64,000 nucleotides of DNA from Bretschneidera sinensis. Taxonomy: Eukaryota; Streptophyta; Magnoliopsida; Brassicales; Akaniaceae. The DNA lies in NCBI GenBank assembly GCA_023935145.1, contig CM043697.1, forward strand, positions 47,406,001 through 47,470,000, written 5' to 3'. Shown here one piece after another: positions 11,801-21,265 of this stretch (within the stretch, counting starts at the first letter, position 1; each line of letters begins with the position of its first letter). The notes below the pieces were generated by a model, which was not told where the DNA came from, did not search any database, and was given only the letters and a program-made list of their open reading frames with translations. Made by a program: the position numbers and the translations under genes.

Positions 11801-12397
11801 TTAAAAAACTTCCTCAACAACATTTTGCGTCATGCATACATTAAAACATTTTATATCATCTTGGGGTAATTTTAATGCATCAAATATTATGAATTCAACC
11901 TTCTCACCATTTATCTTCTCCATCTCACTTACTTTTGATGTGGACGCTTGTGCAGGCTCATCAGCTTCTATGATCTTACCATTTCGGAGAGTTGTCACGA
12001 CATTCAGTTGTTGATGTCCTTTTGGAATAGGTAATGTGTGGGATGGGAGTTCACCTTGCTTTCTTTCACTTAGCTCCTTAGCCAATTGCCCCATTTTTGG
12101 ATTTACAACAACCTCAGACACTGCTCTAGTGTGTTCATCAAGTCTATGCTATAGACTATCAACTCTATAATTTGTTACATTCATTTTCTCAAGAGCATGT
12201 GTAAGAGCTTGTCTTAGCTCATCTCTTTCAACTTCAAATTCTCTCACACCTCTACTAATATCAATTATACTGTCAACAGGTTCCCTTCTAAGAACCACAA
12301 ATTTAGACTCAACCTCGACTTGTCAAAATATTGGGGGCCTACCACGCGCTTTCAAATCAACAACTCTAACTCTAGCTCTAGTACGTCCACGTGTCAT
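11801..12397 (-). pseudogene. Chimeric gag: Tekay-like N-terminus fused in frame to Athila-like C-terminus
   Basis: ATG at 12397 begins a minus-strand frame like the start of the Tekay-like gag at 44802 (RGRTRARV..., later EKMNVTNYRVDSL then HRLDEHTRA). At about 12118 it changes without a frame break to Athila-like gag C-terminal text (NPKMGQLAKELSERKQGELP). Two in-frame stops lie in the Tekay part. The Athila part continues to a linker-like piece (VEFIIFDALKLPQDD) and stops at 11801. Protease is missing. It could be a deletion joining two neighbouring elements or a template-switch product; no second copy is here to decide. Confidence 0.6.
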
Positions 12398-12482
12398 CCT
12401 CAGACTATTCATTAGAATATAATTTGTTTTAATCTTCCACTTTCTTACTTTTTATGCAATCTACAGAATCATAAAACCTAAT

Positions 12483-12494
12483 GCTCTGATACCA
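12483..12494 (-). promoter_or_regulatory. Primer-binding site, initiator tRNA-Met type
   Basis: The minus strand reads TGGTATCAGAGC, the complement of the plant initiator tRNA-Met 3' end, 4 bp inside the adjacent LTR. It marks the LTR at 12499-14541 as a 5' LTR reading leftwards. Confidence 0.88.
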
Positions 12495-14189
12495 AAATTA
12501 TAACGACCCATCACGGGTTGGCCACCCCCGAGACGGTGTCGTCACTTTTTGAAATCCCTGAACGACACATATATGCAACAATAAAAATAATACCAACAGA
12601 AATTTTTACATCAATCCTCAACCCTCAGGGGAGATACATCATTCTGATCTTGACTTAAACATTATATACAACGTAATATGCATGAATATTTACAAATAAA
12701 TTTTTTCATTTTATTTTCTCATTAGTCTGAGGATGTGGACACGCACGTGGCTTACAGATAATGACTTCGTCTGAATCTAAACTCACCAAAATATATGTCT
12801 TGCCTACTACCTAAAATCATTGTACAATGAGGAGTGCGCTTCACAAGCTCAATGAATTAATTTTACTAGAAGTTTTCAATTTTATACTCCTAGTTACATC
12901 TTTTAATTCAATTACTTTTAAAAACCTTCCGATATTCATTCATCTTTTTCCTCAAATAATTCAGTAACAATATTCTATAATCACTAATCAATTTCATAAT
13001 TCCCCTATTATACAATCTCTTTTTAAGTTACTCATCAGACATATTTCTATATTTCTTCCTTAGCATATTTGTCTCTCTGTGAGACTCATTCCTCTATCAA
13101 TAGATTTACAATCATAAATAGTACTTTCACATATCAAGCAATAACAATAAATATTTAAAGCAAATGCAATGCATGAAGTTAAATGTTATTATTATTGGGA
13201 ACGTCTTCCCACATGTCGACATGTTTTTATCTTAGACCTGCTATCTTCTCGGTTTTTTCATTCTCATTTAAACTGGCTGCCTTCCCAGTTCTTTCATTCT
13301 CATTTAGATCGGCTGCCCTCCCGATTCTTTTATTTCTAGCATATACCGGCGGTAACAGTTTTCATTTAGACTGGCTACCCTCTCGGTTCTTTTATTTTCA
13401 TTTAGATCAGTTGTCTTCCCGATTTTTTTATTTTCATTTAGACCGGCCGCCTTCCCCTTTTTTTTTATTTCATGCATATGCATATGAATAATGATATGAA
13501 ATATGCATATGAACAATAATATAGAAACAAACATGTCTTCAAACATTCAAATTAGCTATCCTGATTATTCTTAAATTATTATTTGAAAATTTTCACTAAA
13601 TTCCTCTCCACATAAATCATATCAAATTATCAACCATAGCTCGTCAAGATCCACTAAATTTTTCTCCTCATAAATCATATCAAATCATCAACCATAGCTC
13701 GTCAAGAATTTCACTTATCACCTTTATTATTAAATCGACTCATTATCCCAATAATATTATTTCATATTTATCTTGATTATTTAAAGTAAATCTAACTCAC
13801 CACGTAGCACTTAGAGCTACCCGTGGAACACCTCTTTGCCTTTCCTGCTCCTCTCAGCAATTTATCCCGGTTACTGATCATCAACACCTGACATAATATT
13901 TATATTAAAATTTCTAATTTTTTCTTCAATTCTTCCATAATTCACACCCTTTGAAAATTCCCACTTTGAATTCTGAGAAATTTCATGTATGCTAAATTTC
14001 AAAAATAAACTTCACGTTATTACCTTATGTTTTTCTTAGAGCTTCCCGTGATTCTCTATAAAATTCTCCCGTGAACCCCTTCAAAATTTTACTCTTTCAA
14101 TCCCCAAGTGTTTAAAGAAATAGAGAAGTTTGAATAGAAGAAAGAAGAAAACCAAATAGGATTTGGTAAGTAATGAATAAATAAAAGAA

Positions 14190-14192
<3 letters not shown>

Positions 14193-14253
<61 letters not shown>
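14193..14253. repeat. (TA)n microsatellite in LTR
   Basis: About 30 uninterrupted TA units inside the Tekay-like LTR. It is absent or short in the other LTR copies of the family here. Confidence 0.95.
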
Positions 14254-14256
<3 letters not shown>

Positions 14257-14423
14257 GCTTACCGTTTGCTTAAATGATGTGCTGCTAAACATACAGCTTA
14301 TTTGCCATCATTTGGCAATACCTGGACTCCAGGTGTTGCCACAAATTTTTTTTTTTCCCTTCTCCACGCTAGAGCCTTCCAAATTTTTTTTCTTTTTCTT
14401 TCTTTTTTTCCTTACATGCTGTC

Positions 14424-14431
14424 CACGTGTC
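14424..14431 (+). promoter_or_regulatory. G-box/ABRE-like site inside LTR upstream of LEA gene
   Basis: CACGTGTC contains the CACGTG G-box and the ACGTGTC abscisic-acid response core. It lies in the LTR, about 190 bp before the LEA start codon. LEA genes are commonly induced through such sites by bZIP factors. That it acts on the LEA gene is an inference. Confidence 0.4.
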
Positions 14432-14616
14432 TTTTTTATAAGAATTGTTTTATTCAAATAATAAACTTTTCACATATATATTATTTTAATTCCATATCAT
14501 ATTTATTAAATTATTTTTTTACCTTTGACACTTCCTCAACAAAACAGAAGTTAGAAGTTTTAAGTTTTAACCTTTAGGATTTGGATGCAAAACAAAGAAA
14601 GGATAAGCCCAAATAA

Positions 14617-16143
14617 ATGAGCCAGGGACAACCACGAAGACCCCAAGCTGATGAATTCTCCGAGCAAGAGCCCATAAAATACGTTGACGTTTTTAATGTC
14701 TCGGGTGAATTAGCATGGAAACCGATTGCACCACAAGACGCTGCATCCATGCAAGCCGCTGAGAACCTTGTCCTGCGCCCTGAAAAGCGGATCTGCAGCT
14801 GTGATGCAATCAGCTGCTGACCTCAACCTGAGAACCGGTCTCGTTGGCCATGACGATGTCACTGACATCGCCAGAGACCAAGGCGTTACAATTTCTGAAT
14901 CTAACGTTGATGGTTACCGTGTTATCACCGAAGCAGTTGGCGGACAGGTTTTTAAACTTTCCCTACTCTTACAATATTCTCCCTGTGCTCATTTTTTATT
15001 TTGCAATTATTCATATTTATTTAACTATTATTGAGAAGGATTGTTGTCTAGACTTACCAATAATATTATTTTAATAAAGATACTTTTCACAAAAATAAAT
15101 AAAAATAAAAATCAGTCTGAACATATCTTTGGTAAAACAATTTATAGGTGAGGTCTAAACAAGAAATTTTTATTATTCCATCTATTTAACTTTTTACAGG
15201 TTTAATGGTTTAGACTTTAAAATGTCCAAAAAAATTATAAAAGACTCAAAAAATTTTAAATTATATAATTCATAGAATTGAGGCAGTTAAAATTTAGAGT
15301 CTTGTAAGTTTTTTGGCACGATAAAAATATTTATGATAAACTATAAATGCATTTATGATGATTAAAATAATTATAACTTAATCTAAAGTTTTTGAAAAAT
15401 AACAAATTCATACCATTGTTAAGCTTCTAATTAATAATTATAATAATTTGTAACATTATATCCAAATTTGTTAATTAAAACTTTTGGAAAGAGTGAGCTA
15501 TCACACATGTAACTAAATTGTAATTATTATCAAACATGTAACAATTTCCAGAGATGGAGACCCAGTACATGGTATTGAAATTAAGTTTTGAATTTGGGGG
15601 CAGATATTGGGGCACCATACAGCACCAGCGGTGCCAGTAGAATCTCCAGGGACAGCTCTTAATCGCGACGCGATTACTATCGGAGAGTCTCTGGAGGTAA
15701 CGGCTTTATCGGCTGGCGATAAGGCTGTGGACCAAATCGATGCGGCCGCAATACAAGCGGCAGAGGTGAGAGCCATCGGTAAGAACGAGGTACAGCCTGG
15801 TGGGATTGCTGCCGCAGCTCAGTCAGCGGCCACTCGCAATCAGCGAACCATGCGAGAAGAGGACAAGACCACGCTCTCTGACGTTCTTATTGTAATCATT
15901 TCATTACTCCTTTTAGTTACACTGTGCCTTCGAATTTCTTTGATGGGTTTGTTTTTGCAAATATTGCCTTTTGTACAGGATGCTACTGAGAAACTGCCAT
16001 CGGACAAGGCAGTGACGCGTCAAGATGCTGAAGGGGTGATTGGTGCGGATTTGAGGAATAATCCTAATACGAGTACAACGCCTGGTGGAGTGGCGGAGTC
16101 CGTGGCAGCAGCAGCTACGCTCAATCAAAACCAATCCACCTGA
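14617..16143 (+). CDS. LEA protein, seed maturation protein (SMP, D-34) family; frameshift in exon 1
   Basis: Exons are 14617-14947, 15604-15891 and 15979-16143, with GT-AG introns of 656 and 87 bp, both phase 0. The product resembles LEA D-34 proteins, hydrophilic Ala/Gly-rich proteins that accumulate in late seed development and protect against drying. Visible family text: MSQGQPRRPQ start, YVDVFNVSGELAWKPIAPQD, AAVMQSAADLN, ITEAVGGQ, DAITIGESLE, DAAAIQAAEVRA, DKAVTRQDAEGV, GGVAESVAAAATLN, i.e. the repeated SMP modules. The length of about 261 codons is normal for the family. The frame shifts by one base at about 14776-14782 (CGCCCTGAAAAG); one extra C in the CCC run would explain it. As written, translation stops at 14820. 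Either it is a recent pseudogene or a sequence error. A Gypsy LTR ends 75 bp upstream of the ATG. Confidence 0.88.
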
Positions 16144-16311
16144 GCTTTCAGATGTATGGCTACCCTGCCTATACGGCGCCGTCTTGGAGTCTCTTCTATG
16201 AAATTTTTTGTCTCGAGATTTAAACAAGCTTGTTTAAGTCTTTCTCCGACAGCGCAGTTTAAGCATGATGTAGCGAGTAAGTTATATTTAAGTAAGCTGG
16301 GTTCGATGAAT

Positions 16312-16317
16312 AATAAA
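16312..16317 (+). terminator. Probable polyadenylation signal of LEA gene
   Basis: AATAAA lies about 170 bp after the LEA stop codon in a TA-rich stretch. Plant signals are loose, so this is a plausible but not proven site. Confidence 0.45.
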
Positions 16318-16675
16318 TAATAATGTCCAAAATGTTTTGAGCTGCAAATTCATTTGGCTAACGAACTATATCAGTGAAGCATATCTTGTGTTAATTATAG
16401 TGTTCTTTTTTGTTGGAAACTGATTGATTCCTCTAGGCCACTTATGTTATTGCTTCTCTCTGTTTTGTAAATCGATTTGCTTGGGGAAAAAATTGGAAAT
16501 GACCCAAACATTACCGTCCTAGCTGGCGGGTCGCTGGTAGTCTGGGCTTGGCCTTTGAGGTGTGGTAGCCTGTAAGGCTTGGGCCATGGCCAGGAAAGCT
16601 GGGCTTTATTCCTTGCCGACCGGAAAACAAGGAAGGTTCGAAAAGGTAGCTTGGGCTCCAATCTCTAGTTCTGAG

Positions 16676-17441
16676 TAGAGGTGGCACTGAATCGTACCGT
16701 ATCGGTTCATAGCTCACACAAGATGGTTCACCGTGTGCTTACAGCTCACACAGATGGTTCACCATGCGTGTTATGTCATGTTGTGTCAATCTTTTTAAAA
16801 ATCTAGATTCGACATGGCCTAAGGTTCCACGGTTATTGGGTTGGGTTGTGTCATGGACCTCATGGGTATATATTAATTTTTTTTTCTTTTTTGTTGAAAA
16901 TAGTAAAAAAATAATTATAAATATTAAATTAAATTAAATGCTTATAATTTTATAAAAAAATCATTTTATTGATGAAATTAAATATTACAAATAACTTAGA
17001 AATCGAACAAACGCAACATTAACAAATAACTTTAAAATTATAACTTTCAAAAATATTTTAAATAAATAACTTACAAAACCAATAATATATAAAATAAAAT
17101 TAGAAAAAGAAATGATTTAAAAATGAGTAAATATATAAAAAATAATAATTTAAAATTTTATAAAATTAGATAGACAAAAAATATTATTATTATTATTATT
17201 TAGTTGTTCACAGTTTATACTTTTACAAACCGTGCTCTTGATCGTGTCTTATGTCGTGTCGTGTCGTGCTTCGTGCTATACCGTATCGTGTCTCTTATCG
17301 TGTTGTATCGGGTTTCATGTCATGCTGTGTTGGACATTTTCTTGTGTCGTGTCATGGGCTTCAAAAACTAAGCCCAACACAGCTCATCCAATAGTGCCCT
17401 ACCAAGCACAGCGCGCGAAAATGTGGGTTGTGCCGGCTCTA
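16676..17441. mobile_element. Non-autonomous hAT-like element, 766 bp
   Basis: The left end reads TAGAGGTGGCAC; the right end in reverse complement reads TAGAGCCGGCAC, a 12-bp terminal inverted repeat with two mismatches. It is flanked by GTTCTGAG (16668-16675) and GTTCTGGG (17442-17449), an 8-bp duplication with one mismatch, as expected for hAT transposons. There is no transposase frame. The interior has GTGTCGTGTCGTG-type repeats near 17246-17340 and GGTTCACC repeats near the left end. Confidence 0.82.
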
Positions 17442-19506
17442 GTTCTGGGTATCTATTTCAACTTCTTGTAATTCAATGGTGAGGAAAACAAGGTAGCTTA
17501 GTCTTTCATCCCATTTTGAGGAAAACAGTGTATTAACAGGCGCTGGTGGGTGCGAGATAGATCAAAATTTAATAAAGTATTAAATTTTGATAAAAATTAA
17601 TTAATTTAAATTATTTTTATTTTTATTATTTTAGTTAATTTATTATTATTATTTTATTAAAATTTTGAAACATCTCAACATATTCAAAAGACTTACGCCC
17701 CAACGCATTCGCCTATAAAAACACTGATTTTACCTAAAACAAGACCTTAACATTTTTTCTCAACATTTTTTTAAACACTATGCGAAATTTTGACAATATT
17801 TAAAAAATAATGTTTTTTTATTTTTCTTTAATCTTTTTAACATAATCTTTAAAAAAAATGTTAAAATGAAGCGAGTATTGTTTTTTAAAATTATGTTTAA
17901 AATTTATAAATTATTTAGGAAAATGTTAAGGAAAATAAAAATTATTTTTTATAATTAAACATGTCTCAAGTGTTTTGTACTCTTATGATAATAAAAAAAA
18001 TAAAAGAGAAAAAAAAAATAATTTGCCGTTCAAGTTAGTTTTCTCCGTTCGAACATTCTCAAATTGTAAATCAATTTAATTTTTAATGTCAACTTAAAAA
18101 GTTACTAACATTTAACGCACATTAAGTGTTTCTGCCATGCATGACTAGCAACCCAAAGGAGAAGGGGAAAAAACAAAGGGGGTAATCATCTAGTGAAAAG
18201 AATATGTAAACAGTATGATCTGGACATTTAATTTCTGATTTTTTATAGGGGAAATAATCAGAAAACTCTCTTAGAGGATGCAAGAATCAGTACAACAAAA
18301 CGTACTGGCGTGCGCACAATTGTTTCGGAGTGGAGGAGGTTGTCACTTCTCACTCCAAAACAATAGTGATTCTGATTTATTTTGTTATCATAAAGACAGT
18401 GAATACACTCAATTATTCTGTTCATTGATCAATAATTGTTGTAATAAAGTCAATAAAAATAACAAAAAATTAACTAATCAATCTATCACGCAAAAATAAA
18501 ATGTACAAAAGTTGTCTAACAAATCTGTTTTTTAAACCTTAACAAACACTTTTATATATAAACTATAAATCGAATCAAAAAATTTGTTTAACCTTTGTTT
18601 TCGTGAATTAAATCTTTTTTTTTTAAAATCGTTTCAAAATATTTTAAATTGAAACATATTTTTAAATCAAATCAAAACGTGAAACATAATAACAATAATC
18701 AATCAATGGAGGACACAAAAGGTGGTAAAGAGAAATTGCAATTTCGAAGTTCACCTTAATATGTTACCATTCAAGTTTCGAGAAAACCGAATATATGTAT
18801 GTTCCAAATGTATCTATATCACCAATCATTTTAATGTTGATACAGATGGGTGATTTTAATAGGAGTACATATTGTTATCCAATAATTTTTGCAGAGCTTT
18901 GATTGATAACAACAGAAGTATGAGGAAGTTTCAGTGACTTGCATAGATTGGCTGGCTTACGGTTAAGGAATATGAGCAGGGCACCCAGCAAATACAGTTG
19001 CTACAGCTCACTCACTATTCAGTAAGATCTGATGCAGAAGATACTCTGAACTGGGATTGACATTGTCACATATAATCATCTGTGCTTCCTTCCCAGTTCC
19101 TACCTAATCACACACATGACAAGTGTGACAAGGTTTTGCTCTCTATTAATATTAATTTCAATATTATAGTACGTATATACAGTACTGCTCTTCTCTAGCA
19201 TATATATATAGGACATTAACTAAGAAACGTTATCATGCATATATACCCATCACTTCACTTGGATGAAATAACACTCTGATCGATCACATGTGCATTAGAA
19301 ATTGAATATTCTAATATATTAATCTGATTGGATTAATCATTTATCAAGTGGACATAATATATGTGAATCAATAATGTGATGAAGCTAGCACACGAGATTA
19401 ATTAGCAAATGCAAATATACATTTCCAAAAGAATATATAATACAATATTGATTTCAGAATATAAAGAGAAATTTGTCCAAATTTCAACAAACCTATATTT
19501 AACGGG

Positions 19507-19545
<39 letters not shown>
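19507..19545. repeat. (TAA)n microsatellite
   Basis: About 12 tandem ATA/TAA units in intergenic DNA, followed by a T-rich run. Confidence 0.95.
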
Positions 19546-19748
19546 TTGTTGTTGTTTTTCTTTTCTTTTTTTTTTTTGTTATTGTTGGATTTAACAAAAT
19601 GTTTTTTTAATAAATGGATTTATAATGTTTATTTGAAGTATTAATTACGCATCCAATTCTAACTCAATAAAATTCTGTTAACATTTTATTTAGGATATGG
19701 AAACATTTTATCACGATCAACCTTGATAAATTTGCAGAACATGCATGA

Positions 19749-19754
<6 letters not shown>

Positions 19755-19797
<43 letters not shown>
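19755..19797. repeat. (TA)n microsatellite
   Basis: About 21 uninterrupted TA units in intergenic DNA. Confidence 0.95.
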
Positions 19798-19799
<2 letters not shown>

Positions 19800-20025
19800 A
19801 AGTGATTGTTCAAACTTAAAAATTTAGTATTAGTAAATATGAAAACAAGCAGGTGCATTGCTGGGTATATGACTAGCCAGTTATAACTATATACGACTAC
19901 TAGGGTCCTCGGGGTGAGTCATGTTTATAAATGAAGGGTTCAAAGTTACTAAAAAAATTATACATAAGGTAGAGATTGAACCTTTTCAAAATAATTTTAT
20001 AAGGATCATGTCCTCTTAATTATTA

Positions 20026-20447
20026 AAGGTTTAATTATAAAAAATATTATGTGGTTGATTGCATTATTAAAAAATACTCTAGCAAAAAATATCATGTGGT
20101 TGATTTTATTTTCAAAAAATACCCTGAGATTTTTTTTGAAATAAGAAATACCCTATGGTATGTTTTTGTTAGCAAAAAATACAATATGGTATGTTTTTGT
20201 TAGCCAAAAATACCATGTGATGTGTTTCTTTTAGCCAACCATAAGGTATTTTTTGCTAATGAAAATATACCACATGATATTTTTTGCCATAAAAAAACCT
20301 TCAAGGTATTTTTTAAAAATGAAATCAATCACAAAATATTTTTTGTCAAAAAAAACCTCAAGACATTTTTTACCACAAAAAAAATTTCAAAATATTTTTT
20401 AAAAATACAATCAACCACTTAACATTTTTTTTTTTATAATTAAACCT
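20026..20447. mobile_element. Fold-back (long inverted repeat) element, MITE-like
   Basis: The left arm begins AAGGTTTAATTATAAAAAAT and GTGGTTGATT follows. The right arm in reverse complement gives AAGGTTTAATTATAAAAA, then GTGGTTGATTG. The arms are each about 200 bp and meet near 20236. The interior repeats AAAAAATACC...TGTGGT-like units in one arm and the complement in the other. No coding capacity. A target duplication is not clear, so the superfamily stays open. Confidence 0.7.
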
Positions 20448-20719
20448 TATTTTTAACTTAATATTTCTAACCCCACCTCTGCCTCTAGGGTCCTTAGTCC
20501 TAACAACGACTGTTATTTTGATTTAATAATTGTCCTTTAAATTTTAACCTCCTTTTTTTATATATCCTTAACTTTTAACTTTAATAGAGTAATTTGCCTA
20601 AATGGACATAAGGGTTTAATTATTGTTGAGTCATCTAGGAAATAATTCAACACGGGGAGGTTAAGAAAATCGAAGCTTCAAAGTTAAAAGAGAAAGGAAA
20701 AAGGAACATGGGTTGGTCT

Positions 20720-21251
20720 TGTTAGAATTATCCCATGTGTTGAGGCCAGTATTAATTGGGCTTTAGGTTTTATTATAAACGGATTAAGTAATTGGTCTAC
20801 TAAGTGAGACAAACAATAAGCTTAACAGAGTGATCTGTTATCAGTAGGTCTGATATTCTAAATATCTAATATAAACTAGCTGGTGTGGGCCATAGCTGAC
20901 TTTATGGATATGTGATGAGTGGAACATTTGGATGCTATATAAAGTAAAAGGCTAGGTCCATTTCCATGCTCTCAATTTTCTGAGAAATGCAACTTCTCTG
21001 CAAAAAAAAAATAAAATAAAATAAAGCTTCTATCATCAAAAGCTAGTGACTTAAAAAAAGATAAGGAAGGGAAGTACCTGTGACCTTTGGGAATCTATTC
21101 TTGATACTATGGTGATTCCATTATGCATTCAGAAGATGGATCCTAAACAAGGTATGAAGTTTCTTTATATGTAATTATTTTAAGTGTTCTTAATTCATCT
21201 GTGGTGATCTTAGGAGAATGGTTTAATTTCATATTGAGATTTATTCCTACA
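20720..21251 (+). repeat. 5' LTR of outer Copia
   Basis: 532 bp with TGTTAG...TACA ends. It aligns with 38602-39049 through shared blocks such as GGTTTTATTAT and GTCTACTAAGTGAGA. The copies differ by many substitutions and indels, which points to an old insertion. Confidence 0.85.
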
Positions 21252-21253
21252 TG

Positions 21254-21265
21254 TGGTATCAGAAC
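21254..21265 (+). promoter_or_regulatory. Primer-binding site, initiator tRNA-Met type
   Basis: TGGTATCAGAAC lies 2 bp inside the 5' LTR and differs from the usual TGGTATCAGAGC by one base. Confidence 0.8.

Larger units (their letters stand above)
1335..12117 (-). mobile_element. Gutted Athila-like Gypsy element (outer), interrupted by a nested relative
   Basis: The element reads right to left. Its 3' LTR is 1335-2613. Its interior is 2614-2927 continued at 10478-12117, with the nested element 2928-10472 between CCTTC duplications. The interior keeps the C-terminal part of gag and a short piece resembling the protease-RT linker, then runs straight into 3' non-coding sequence. Protease, RT, RNase H and integrase are missing. 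No 5' LTR is present, because at about 12118 the sequence switches to a Tekay-like gag. It is therefore a non-autonomous derivative truncated at its 5' side. The 3' non-coding module is recognisably the same as in the nested element. Confidence 0.7.
12499..14541 (-). repeat. Tekay/Del-like Gypsy 5' LTR, adjoining the LEA gene
   Basis: About 2043 bp, in the same family as the LTRs at 36001, 42401/48953 and 52284. The inner end carries the family block GACGGTGTCGTCAC near 12533, then the PBS. The outer end aligns with the TGTAATAC... start of the 36001 copy read in reverse. Terminal dinucleotides have partly decayed. It holds a region of about 60-70-bp imperfect repeats (about 13240-13460) and a (TA)n tract. 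The partner LTR is missing, so no target duplication can be tested. Confidence 0.8.
17450..20024. other. Intergenic AT-rich DNA with no recognisable gene
   Basis: I read this stretch on both strands and found no coding similarity. A 73-codon frame at 18278 has no family features and biased composition. Two microsatellites lie at 19507 and 19755. A less AT-rich patch at 18890-19130 could be an old exon or non-coding transcript, but nothing identifies it. Confidence 0.6.

Noticed and set aside
13183..13491. 102-codon plus-strand frame
   Set aside because: Same minisatellite family inside another LTR, antisense to the element.
18278..18499. 73-codon plus-strand frame
   Set aside because: No homology, biased Asn/Lys end, and no splice or promoter context.
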